Of a stretch of 64,000 bases of DNA, positions 23,431 through 34,322 are shown one piece after another. The translations under genes were made by a program, and so were the position numbers. The stretch is from Leptasterias polaris (Eukaryota; Echinodermata; Asteroidea; Forcipulatida; Asteriidae). Below the pieces are notes generated by a model. The model saw only the letters and a program-made list of their open reading frames with translations, was not told the DNA's origin and searched no databases. The DNA is taken from contig JAZGTN010000027.1 in the NCBI GenBank assembly GCA_037783415.1, positions 3,000,001 through 3,064,000 of the forward strand. The letters run 5' to 3'. The first letter of the stretch is position 1, and each line of letters starts with the position of its first letter.

Positions 23431-24493
23431 CCGCAATTTCTTGTTGGGCCTACTTGTGGCATAAGTTTTGTGTGTGTGTTGTTTTTTTCGTTTCCTTTCA
23501 AGATTCTAAACTATTTTCACATTCAAAGAGTTAATTCCTTGAACCCTATGTCAGGACCTCTGGCACAATCTGCCCATACACATTTTATTTGCCCGTAACT
23601 TTTTAACGCTGCATCAGATCATCTCCAATGACTTTTCCCCAAATTTCTATAGAATAATGTAAAGGAAAAAACCTTGTTATCAGGGGTCAACTGTTACAAT
23701 TCCACTTGTTTTTGATCCACCCTAAAAATAAAAATAAATAATTGAATAGGCCTAATAGGCCTAGGCCTAAGTTGTGGAGATGTGTCGAATGCATCGTGGA
23801 AATAAAAAATGGCCGCAATATCCGGCGGCCATCTTTGATTTTGTGTTTTCAGCCTGTTTGGGTCAGTGTTAAGGTTATTGTTTTTGTATATTAATAAAAA
23901 AATTATTTTTAACATGCTCACTTTCAATTTGTGAGGCGAGTAATGCTGTAGAATCCCAAACCAGGCAGCCGATCTCACGAAACTTTACGACATGCGGGCG
24001 CAAGTTATAATTATACGCACTACTTTCGTGAAATCGGCTGCAGGCCTCACCATCGCATCCTGGGCCCCGAAAGCTGATGGCAACATCGATTTCAAATGGA
24101 AAAACTTAAAATACACAAGTGGGATGAAATAACAATCATAGTGCCTCCGTGCTCGAACGATGACCCAGTATCAAAATAAAATGTCATTTTACCGATTATG
24201 TCAAAATAAACAAGTTTGCAAAGTTTTACACTGCAGCATTTGGCCAAAATACGGAAATGGGAAACATACAAATATAGTTGTCATAACTTTGGGCAAAAGT
24301 TAAAAACGAATTTACCTATGTGTCGAATAATAAACCACACATTTTTGTAATAACACATTAAATTTCGAAAACTTGCGTCATCGCGGTAGCAATTAGGGAA
24401 ATGACAATTTGTGGCAAGTGTGATAAAATCGATCAAAAACTTTGGCAAATGCGGAATGGAGAGGGGCTGTACTAGCAGGAGAATGTGCCCCCA

Positions 24494-24562
24494 CCCCGGA
24501 GGTTCTGTTCCCCCACCCCCATACAGCGAACTGTGTACACATTTCTTGCAGAACCTCCGGGG
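24494..24562. repeat. 14-bp perfect inverted repeat
   Basis: CCCCGGAGGTTCTG at 24494-24507 and CAGAACCTCCGGGG at 24549-24562 are exact inverted copies separated by 41 bp containing CCCCCACCCCC. Possible small hairpin. Confidence 0.9.
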
Positions 24563-24674
24563 ACAGATTGACTTAATGAATGCCGTTGACAAAAATTAAT
24601 AGCGCCACCTCTCACTATAGAATGTACAGTGCGGCAGCTGCATTTATTAAAAGATTAAACTGTGCGTGAATGCT

Positions 24675-25080
24675 TTTTCTCAAACGTTTTTGGCTCATTG
24701 CTACACACCAATAAGTATCCGAAGTAATAACCACTGCTTGCACTTTATTAAACTGGCAGCAACAGCCCTCACACTTCCAACGTTTGGGGCTCATAATCAT
24801 GTTGCCGCGTACACGACTGACTGCAAGAACAGACTATTACACTCCTCAAAAAACCCGTCCTCAGAGTGTCAAAACATCAACGGAAGTTCTTCAAATTTTC
24901 TTCTAATACTGAAGAGTCTATAGCTTGATCAACATTTTTTTTTTCCTTTTTATAATCACCGACTTATAATTTTTTTTAGAGTTGTCTCAAACGTTTGGGG
25001 CTCATCGGTTTATTGATACACAATACAACGTGTTGTCAACACGCACACTGATGCAATAGAACAGAACCCGCTCTAAAAAC
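24675..25080 (-). repeat. Repeat family with CTCAAACGTTTGGGGCTCA, inverted copy
   Basis: Contains two CTCAAACGTTT.TGGCTCAT-type units and CAACGGAAGTTCTTCAAAT, which are the reverse complement of words in the plus-strand copies at 27448-27765 and 28736-29060. CGGATACTTATTGGTGTGTAG at 29139-29159 is also inverted here (24706-24726). Non-coding. Confidence 0.6.
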
Positions 25081-25221
25081 ATCTTTCCAACCAGATTTGT
25101 GTCTTTACTAACTTCTCGCTTCACCTGACATGAGAATAACGATGTAACAGAATAGGCAGTGCAAGTCTCTGTGTTTAAATTTCCCTGACCAATTTGATCC
25201 CAACCATTGAGTTCTGTTTCT

Positions 25222-25628
25222 TTAAAGGTGCTGTATATACGTTTGGTAATTGGAGCCTACTGTTTGTTTCAAACCTATATAATTGTAGATACATACCATA
25301 AAACTAACCTGTGAAAGTTTCACTTCAAAAGGTGGTCGCGTATTTAAGATATCAGCGAAAAACCGGAGCGAATATTTCCACGCACGCAGGAAGACTATTC
25401 CCGAAAGGAATACACAGTCTGAGAAGCGTTACGGCCGTAACGCTTCTCAGATTCAAATTTTTGAGGATAAAAAGTGATATATTTTTCCATAACAGCAGTA
25501 CTTCGAAGTGAAAAGTTTCTCAAAATGCATTATAGGCCTACTATTTATAAGCTGCTGTACTTCTTACCAAGTAAGTTTTTATTGGCATTAATTTTCAGAG
25601 TCATTACCAAACGTATATGACCCTTTAA
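25222..25628. mobile_element. TTAA-flanked MITE, 407 bp, with central palindrome
   Basis: Left end TTAAAGGTGCTGTATATACG and right end ATACGTTTGGTAAT in inverted form (ATTACCAAACGTATATGACC then CTTTAA) give about 26-bp terminal inverted repeats inside TTAA. Position 25419-25450 is a 32-bp perfect palindrome (arm CTGAGAAGCGTTACGG). No transposase; non-autonomous. Confidence 0.8.
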
Positions 25629-26634
25629 GCTAATGTATTCAAAGACGACAACCTAAGTCTAATGAGATACAGCGAAAAGTGGTTCCCCATACCAACGTTC
25701 TCCGTTTACACTGTTATTGTTAATTCCATTGCATGAAGTTGTTGAAAATGGTCATGATCAAGTATTTCCCGAGAAAGATATGACAATTAGCCTAACAAGA
25801 ACAGTGGGGGAAAAGGGGGGGGGACCCCGATAAACATAATCAAAATAGGTATCAAAACTATCCTTTTCTTCAGTCTTCTTTTTGGATTCCACGATCGAAC
25901 GTGGGCCCTACACTTTGGGTCCAACGGTCATGGAACACATTGGAACGAATTTCCCGGTTTGATAGCACGTTGACGGGCAGTGAGTGCGGCATTCAGAATG
26001 GATGCTGTGTGTGTTTCAAAGTGCTCTATATAGTCTGTCAGAAAACCGTGATGAGCTTTGAAATTATGTTTTTAAATGTCATGATCACTATAATTCCTTT
26101 AATGTGGAGTGACAACCAGTATAGAACCTACAGCTGAGGACTCATAGATGTTAGTGCCGTCAGGGGCCTATAAAACTACCGCCAATGAAGGGGATCCAAA
26201 GTCTGTATAAAACCCATTATGTGGAATCTGTGTTTGAATAATTAATTGTGAAGATTTTCTACGCCCATCCATCGGATATCATTGTACGAGCAGACGTTCA
26301 CCAACCCTCGCCCCATGATACTCTTCCTACGCCCACGCCACCCGGTGAGGGAACTTTCAGGTGCTCTTATAACACAATAACACAATTCCAAAGGCATTAA
26401 ATTTGTAGACAGCACATCAGGGAGCACCCAATATTGCCTTCTTCTTCCATAGAAGTACTGACTCAATTACATGAGCAAAATCGTACTGTCTCCTTTTGCA
26501 TTGTTCATCCCTTGTATTTTCCGACTGCAATCTGCTACTCTATTTTTTTCTCACACCTGACTACTTCTGTTGCACCCATTGTACATTTTTAAGGAGTGTG
26601 CATGCGTTGTTTTCATTATCATTTTAGAAAGCGA

Positions 26635-27062
26635 TTTATTTTTACCTCTTAGACATTTTTTTAAAATGTAAAGTATTTCTTATGAGCAGAACATTTTAGT
26701 TCAACAGTGATGGTAGCGCATATCGAAAGTCCCAGTTCGAATCTGAGTTGGCTAAAAAAAAATCTGTTTACGTGTTTATAAAAAACAAACATAATACTGT
26801 GTATTAAAAGAATAGACAAGCTATTCCTTTGAGCAGCAGGGACAGTTAGCGCAACTGGTTAGATGTTGGTAGAGCGCATCGCAAGTCCATGCTTCGAATC
26901 CGAGTGCTGGGCTAAAAGGGCGTTTTCTTTTTACCTCTTAGAAAAAGATTTATTAATGTGTATGATTAAAAGAAAAGCATTTGTTATGAACAGAACATTT
27001 AGCTCAACAGGATAAGTGATGGTAGTGCATATCGGAAGTCCTCGGTTCGAATTTGGTTAAAA
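26635..27062 (+). repeat. Cluster of three tRNA-like repeats
   Basis: Three B-box-containing units end near 26755 (CAGTTCGAATCTGAG), 26905 (GCTTCGAATCCGAG) and 27055 (GGTTCGAATTTGG). Units 1 and 3 share the upstream words TTTTTACCTCTTAGA, ATGAGCAGAACATTTTAG/ATGAACAGAACATTTAG and GATGGTAG.GCATATCG, and end in A-rich tails, so they are copies of one tRNA-derived SINE. Unit 2 (GCGCAACTGGTTAGATG) is a related head. Confidence 0.65.
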
Positions 27063-27225
27063 AAAAAAAAAGTTATATAAATTAACTCAATGGCATTGAA
27101 ACGTTACATTAGAAAAAGAAAAGGAAGGTGGTGGGCAGTTACTTAGGGCAAAAGAGAGCAAGACCGAATAAAGGACGATGGGTGAGCGGTTCGAACCACG
27201 CAAACACCAAGTAGGGAAAAAAAAA

Positions 27226-27345
27226 CCTGGCTACCCTGGCTACCCTGGCTATACCCTGGCTATACCCTGGCTATACCCTGATGGCTATACCCTGGCTATA
27301 CCCGGTCACCCGGCCACCCGGCCAACCGGCCACCCGGCTAAGTCA
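27226..27345. repeat. Short tandem repeat CCCTGGCTATA / CACCCGGC
   Basis: About eight units of 9-11 bp (CCCTGGCTAC, CCCTGGCTATA) run into CACCCGGCCACCCGGCCAAC. An open reading frame across it is a by-product of the repeat. Confidence 0.85.
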
Positions 27346-27447
27346 TTATTTAACTTTTTAATTTTTTACTTTGCAACGTGTGCATCGCCGTGTGACCCGG
27401 CGTATGCCCCAGATGTGCCCCGGTGGCATGCAACCCAAATATTTCTT

Positions 27448-27765
27448 CATCAAGCTAGACTCTTCAATATTCGACTCTAAGGATGTTGTGTAGAATTTCC
27501 GTTGATGTTTAGATACTGTGAGGATGGGTTCTGTGAGGGGTGTAAAAGTGCAGTGGAGTTTGTTCTTGTAGTCAGCGTGCGTGTTGACTGTACGCTGTAT
27601 TGTGTAAACGGAAACCGATGAGCCCCAAACATTTGAGATGACTTTAACTTTAAATAAGTCGGTAATTATAAATGGGAAAAATCTGAAATAATTATTTTTC
27701 ATCAAGCTAGACTCTTCAATAATCGATTCTGAAGATTTGAAGAATTTCCGTTCAGATGGTTGGCT
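27448..27765 (+). repeat. 252-bp tandem repeat unit, copy A
   Basis: CATCAAGCTAGACTCTTCAA at 27448 recurs at 27700, giving a 252-bp unit followed by a partial second unit. Shared words with copy B are GGGTTCTGTGAGGG, TTGTTCTTG.AGTCAGCGTG and AAATAAGTCGGTAATTATAA. No coding potential seen. Confidence 0.75.
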
Positions 27766-27844
27766 CTATCTTTCAAACCATACTATTACAGAAAATAAAT
27801 TAATTTGTGTAACCCATGAATTGGTTAATTTGCACATGCACATC

Positions 27845-28397
27845 ATTGGTAATAACTGTCAAAGGCCAGTATCTGCACTTTATCTGATCCAACATACCAA
27901 GAAAACAAACCTGTGAATGGAGGGTATACGTGCACCTTTGGAAATTACTCAAAAAATTAATGACCATAAAAACTTACTAGGTAAAAAGCACTGGAAAGCT
28001 GTTGTTAGTGTAAAACATTGTTAGAAATGACACCTTTTGAAGTAATGTGTTTTAGAAAGAGGGGTAAGTTTCCACCCCCCCAAAATTAATATGAGAACAA
28101 TAATTGATCCCAAATTTCCACACGGGTTCGTTTTTTTATTCACATGTTGGGATATTAACTAAAGTGAGGATACTGGTCTTTGACAATTACCAAAAGTAGG
28201 GCCTGTCATACCTTTAAGCTCATTCCTTGAATTGAGTCAAATAAAAATATTAGTGGGGAAAAACCTAGATGATTTAAACTGTTTTAGAACATGGAGTTTT
28301 TGTCGTGGAAGATCAAAACTAATTGACTCATTTCTCAAAACTAAAGCATTTCAGGCAAAAATGGTTCAAGGAAGTTTTCCACCATGACCATCTTCAG
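27845..28397. mobile_element. MITE interrupted by a second copy of its family
   Basis: The outer element starts ATTGGTAATAACTGTCAAAGG, breaks after AAACCTGTGAA near 27916, and resumes after 28217 with the family interior (TTTTAGAACATGGAG, CAAGGAAGTTTTCCACCATG). The inner element (about 27917-28217) ends TTTGACAATTACCAAAAG then CCTTTAA. The interior matches the element at 43597-43928. Confidence 0.55.
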
Positions 28398-28575
28398 GTG
28401 CGGATCCAGGATATTTTAACTGGGTTGGGGGCACAACGGCGCACCCAGTATTTGTATTTGTGGCTCAAATAAATTTAAAGGGTGGGTTCCAGGGGCGAAG
28501 CTCCGGTGGAAGTCTGGCGAAGCCCCCTGGAGCTCTGAGCTTTTGTCGTTTTGGGGTCGAAAAATCAATCCTCCT
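28397..28575. repeat. GTGCGGATCCAGGATA dispersed repeat
   Basis: Begins GGTGCGGATCCAGGATATTT and includes GGGTTCCAGGGGCGAAGCTC. A short related start (GGGGCGGATCCAGGGCATT) lies at 59029. It abuts the interrupted MITE on its left. Non-coding. Confidence 0.5.
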
Positions 28576-28735
28576 TGTGCATAAATATATACAGAGGAAA
28601 AGAAACACTTTCTAAGCACTTCTGATCCATATCAATCGTCTATAAATTTTACTGGAAAATTTCCTGTAACATCAACGCGGGACTCCTAGAAACCGATGAA
28701 TACGTCGCTAATTACAAATAGGAAAACATATTTTT

Positions 28736-29060
28736 CATCAAGCAAGTCTCTTAAATAATAGATTCTGAAGATTTGAAGAATTTCCGTTGTTGTTTAGATA
28801 ATGTGAGGACGGGTTCTGTGAGGGATGTAATACTATAGTGGAGTTTGTTCTTGCAGTCAGCGTGCGTATTGACTATGTGCTGTATTGAGCCCCAAACGTT
28901 TGAGATGAGTTTAACTTTAAATAAGTCGGTAATTATAAATGAGAAACATCTGATTAAAAAAATAAAATAAAAAATCATCAAGCTAGACTCTTCAATAATT
29001 GATTCTGAGGATTTGAAGAATTTCCGTTGATGCTTAGTTACTGTGGGGACGGGTTCTGTG
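28736..29060 (+). repeat. 240-bp tandem repeat unit, copy B
   Basis: The unit begins CATCAAGCAAGTCTC at 28736 and recurs from CATCAAGCTAGACTC at 28976, a 240-bp period. It ends about 220 bp before the WDR43 start codon, so it abuts or overlaps the promoter. Confidence 0.7.
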
Positions 29061-29282
29061 AAGAAATAAATAAAACATATTGTTACACTCAAAGGACTTG
29101 GTGAAGTTTAGCAATAACGCACGACACTTGCAATATTCTTTCGGATACTTATTGGTGTGTAGCACTGAGCACCAAAAGTTTGAGAACATATATAATCCAC
29201 CGCGACGACCGTGTTACGTACGTGACGTGTGTGTGGTGTGTGTACGGTGTCAGAGGGTAAAGGTCGACACGTGGGATTCAAA

Positions 29283-32200
29283 ATGGCGACTTCGGGAGTC
29301 ATTTCGTACTCGCCAAGTGGCAACTTTTTGGCAGTTTCCAGTCCGGATGGCCGCCTGTCGTTGTGGGACACTGCCACGGCGACAATAAGCCAGCAGTACA
29401 CCCCTAGTTCGCACTTGTCCGCTACCTGTACTTGCTTGTCTTGGTGTCCAACGAGGAAGGTTAGTTAAGCGGCTGTCGCAGTTACCGTTTTTTGCACTTT
29501 GCATGCTGTACATTTGTAATGTGTTGTCTAGTTTCCGGACAGTAATGTTTCATTTTAAATTTAAGTATCGTCCGAATGAATGTCTTAAGTTTTGCCCCTG
29601 CCCTATCAGTATAATATTTTTTTGATATTAATCCATGTTCTATATTATTGGTGATGTTTTTGTATTAGAGAAAGCTTAAAGTTAACCTCAATCCCCATCA
29701 TAAATTTAAATCAAGGTTGTCAAAGAAAGAGTGCACTGACTGACATTAGTTAGTTGCGATAATCTTAACCCTCCATCCTCCCGACGGTCGCAGATCGGAG
29801 GGTTATGAGACGGCTCACGTACCATTTATCTGTATTTTCAATTTCAACCATTTTTGCCACACAAGTCACCAGATTTGCCCAATTTTTTACCACTTTCAAA
29901 AATCATGACTCACATTCTAAGATTAAGAACACAGATTTGATCTTCAATGTCTATCGCAACTACGACTAACACTAAAGAGTGACACTGACAGTGACACTTG
30001 ACAGTCAAATCATCAAAGAGAGAGGGGTACGTGTGCATGGCCATGCGATCGATGCGACATGGCTTGAAAATTAAGAGAAAGAACAGCAATTAAGTTTAAG
30101 ATAATTTAAATATTAAAAAATGCAGTGCTTTAATTTTTGAACTTGGTAGACTAGAACAGTAGAAGAAGTTAAGAACAGTATCGAGGGAATGAAAAAAAAC
30201 CTCTGCTGGCTGGTGCCTTGGTGGTTGATAATATGTATTTAATTAGTTATTTCTTTATTTTTTATAAATAAATTTCAAAATACTGTTTGAATAAAATTAA
30301 TGTTTGACAAAAACTGTGGCATCAGCTACACATTACATAGCCCAGGTTGAACTCCTCCGTTGCATACAACGCGACGGAGTCCAGGGACCATGGGGTATAA
30401 AGTTCCTCTGCCATTGCGAAAAAATTTATAACATTTTTTTTGTATATTTTTACCTTTTTGAGGAAGCTGAAACTTGACTCACATAATCCTTGTGTCCTGA
30501 ACTTTACGCCTGCTCTATTCAGAATTGTAAATTTTATTCTTGGATGACATTGTTTTTGAAAATAAGTCCGAGTTGTGCACTGGCGATGTGACAACCTCAA
30601 CTGACATGGAACCAAGTCCACAAAAGAGGGCGCTGTCTAACCCATAACACTCAACGTTTTTTCTTCCGGACGGCAACACGACGGAGTCACATCGCCAGTG
30701 CACAACTTGGACTTATTTTCGGAAATAATGTCATTTATGGATGTATTTGTTAGTTTTTGAACTTATCAAAAGTGTAGTTAAGGGCACCAAGAATAAATGA
30801 ATGGAGTTTCCGCTTCTCAAATTAGGTAAAAATATGAAAAAATTGTACTCAAAATTTTGTTAGCATTGTACAGGATCTTTATACCCAGGACGTCAGTACA
30901 GTGGCACTGACTGATGTCCTACCAGGACTACACATTACAGTACACTCTACAGAGATACTGACTCAGCTTATCAATGTGCCTACTTACCATGCTTACTTGA
31001 ACTAAAAAATAAGTTGTCATACGATAATCGTAAACTTGTATAATCATATGAGACTTTAATCTTGGAGTTGGGGTTCATTTCCCATCATAAGGCCATATAA
31101 CACTTTAAAAACAACTTTACTATGAAACTCCCATGGCGTTAGATCTTTGGTTGCCAGATAATTTCCCCATCGAAAAAAAAAGAAAAAGCGAGGGTCCAAG
31201 TCACCATTTCAAATATGACAACACAACTCTCTGTCAAATTCTAAATGCTTATTTTAGTATGACGAAAATAAATGTGAACCTGTACACACTAAAGGTGGTA
31301 CACTGCGTAAATGTTGTAGCTCCATGATATAAAATAGACCTACAGGTATATGCTGGGGAAAGAAAAAAAATCTTGCCACACCATAAAAACTCTTCAATTG
31401 GATTTTAAACCAACCAATTTTGAAAAAATAAACTAATCATTATTTGGTGTTTCTTGTAAACTGTAGGCTTCTTAAAACTGTGCTCTTCAAATCATATTTG
31501 TCAATTCTTTTCTTTACTGGAGGTCTTTTGTGTTTTAAAATAAACAATGTTCTCAAGTACATGACTTGCAGCAAAATGTTCCACTTTTCAACATCTATTT
31601 CAATATTTAGTTTTTAATTTGTTGGTTTATGTGATAATATTTCTTAAAAACCTTTGGATCTGACTGACGAAACGACCGCTTCCATCATCCATTTACCACA
31701 ATGTGCCTTTATTTGTTTCCCATTCAGGAACCTGTCAGGAAAAAGAGACGCTCTAACAAAGTCCAAAGAACAGAAAATGATGCGGCAGCAGCCCAGGCTG
31801 ATTTGGTTGCCATGGGAACCCAAGCAGGGACCATTCTTCTGTATAGCATCGCCAAAGCAGACATTCACAGACAAATGGTAAACAATACTCGGCATTCGTT
31901 TGGATTCTGATCCTTTCATTCGGGGGAGTCTATTAAACCTTTCAGTAATCCTGCCCGAAACCTGAACATTGGTCAGTTTGACCCCTACCTGATTAAGGGG
32001 AATTTTTATATTTTTGTGACCCCTCTATAAACATTTCTGCATTTCTTCTCATCGCAGGCCTACGGTTACAGTATTATTAGCTCATGGTTTTTCCTTAGTT
32101 TTGTTGCTCGATACAAATACTTGAAAACCTCATTCAGATGTCATTGTAGTGCACAAAATGCCTAAATATGCATGCTTCAATTTTGTGGTGTTCTATAGAT

Positions 32201-34285
32201 CTATATGGTTTATATAAGTAGGAATGTCTGGGTCTGGGTGCAATTAATTGGGCCAGGCCAATCAATTGATTGGGCCAGGCCAATCAATTGTGTGCATAAG
32301 TGTGACATAATTCCACTGTCAGCCACTCCAACTTCACACAACCCAGCTCCAATAATTGCCAGAAGCCCATAGGAAATGCTCTGAGCTAGTTTTCTTTGAA
32401 GAATACTGTATGAAAAAAGAGTTATACTTTGACTTGCATTTGACAAATGTTTTGCACAGACTTAAGGTCTACTCAGGATTAATAGTTTCTTTCTTTTAAA
32501 TTTTTGGAGCTGGACATTTTTGAAGTGCATCAGGTGTGTGTGTGTGTGTGACGTATTGACTTACCAACAGGATTATGTGACAGACTAATTCTTATACTAA
32601 AACTACTCATATAATTTTTCAAAAAAAAAATTCTGATAGTCCTTTTCGTTGCAGTATGCATGATGTCCATTGATCATGTCTAGAAAATGTGATTGCCAAA
32701 AGTACTTCAGAATAGTATAACAAAATACGCTTACAGGAAAGGACCCGACTTACAAAAGCCTAATTTATACTTTTAGGATGGGGGTCACACCGACACTGTT
32801 AGTGACATTTGCTGGCATCCAGATGGTGATACACTTTATAGCTGCTCTGAAGATCAACATATTGTTGAGTGGGACATTGACAATAGCCAAGTCAAATGGT
32901 AAGAAGTTGACCCAATCATCCCATCCCCTGCAATGACCCCTCCACCCATCCCCTACAACGACCTTCCCTACCACCACCCATCCCCTACAATGACCTTCCC
33001 TACCACCACCCGTCCCCTACAATGACCTTCCCTACCACCACCTATCCCCTACCACCACCCATCTCCTGCAATGACCTTCCCAACCACCACCCATCTCCTG
33101 CAATGACCTTCCCAACCACCACCCATCTCCTGCAATGACCTTCCCTACTACCACCCATCTCCTGCAATGACCTTCCCTACTACCACCCATCTCCTGCAAT
33201 GACCTTCCCTACTACCACTCATGGCACAACAGTTTAATCTGTATACTGTGTAGATGTATTCACCTTATGATATCATATTAGAGGCTGGTATAGCGTATCT
33301 ATCATTTACATGGAACAATACTGAATGGTTTTTCAGATTTTGCGATTTAATTTGTGTGTTATTTTATTGCATAAGAATGCTTAGTCCAGTGTCTCCAAAA
33401 ATACCCTCGGCTTCCAGCTTTCCTATATCCGTGTATGGCGTGGCTGAGAGCTTTAGTGTATTGGACTCGAGTTCTGGTGGCTGAATCGTAAGGGTGTGGG
33501 TTCGAATCCCGGTCATGACACTTTGTGTCCTTGAGCAAGACACTTGGCTGTAACTACCTTTCTTCCCCCAGGGATAAATGTGTACCTGTGAGGGTAAAGG
33601 TTGTACCTGTGAGGGTAAAGGTGGTTCTTGTGATTGATTTAGCTTTGTGCGCTACATTTTAGTCAGCACATGCTGAGATTTAAGGAATGAAATAAATGGC
33701 CCAGTGACAAGGGGTAATAATGTTGGAGTGCCATAGATTTCAAGGTTTCAAGGTTTATTTTTTTATTTTTATTTCCACAGTATCAAATCTTATACAGGCA
33801 ATATTAAATAAACATGTTTCAATATTAATACAGTTAAGTCAGGTTGATATAAAATAATACACTTTGGGGAAACTGCAGGGGAGCTCACTTAGAAGCAGAG
33901 CTTATAAGCGTGAGCCCCAGACAGGTACGCTCATTGAGCCCAAACCAAAGACCCATGTAACTTTAAATACATAGGTTGAATAATCGGTTAAAATAGTACA
34001 AGGTAGGGCTCAAGGGGCATACTGTATTACATTACCATAAATACATATTAAACTACTAATAGATAGATAGATAGATAGATAAAACGTTATTATCCCTCAC
34101 TGGGGAACTTAAAATGGCCTTGACAAAGAACTGAATACAAATACAATACAAACCATCACTAACGAAAGGATACAAATTTAAGTCACATGAGCGTCACTTG
34201 AATAATCAGTTAAAATAGTACAAGGTAGGGCTCAAGGAGCGTACTGTACTTGAGTGACAGGTTTGAGCGCTATATAAGATGCCAC

Positions 34286-34322
<37 letters not shown>

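Larger units (their letters stand above)
22349..29282. other. Divergent intergenic region, EF-hand gene / WDR43
   Basis: About 6.9 kb without a supportable gene. In order it holds: the EF-hand promoter with an X-box, a 42-bp palindrome, a minus-strand SINE, a 14-bp inverted repeat, a 240-252-bp repeat family on both strands, a TTAA MITE, a cluster of tRNA-like repeats, a CCCTGGCTATA tandem repeat, a nested pair of MITEs, and the WDR43 5' flank. All of these except the plain flanks are annotated separately. Confidence 0.6.

Noticed and set aside
27178..27480. Short protein with PGYPGY repeats
   Set aside because: It is a translation of a CCCTGGCTATA tandem repeat with no splice or conservation support.
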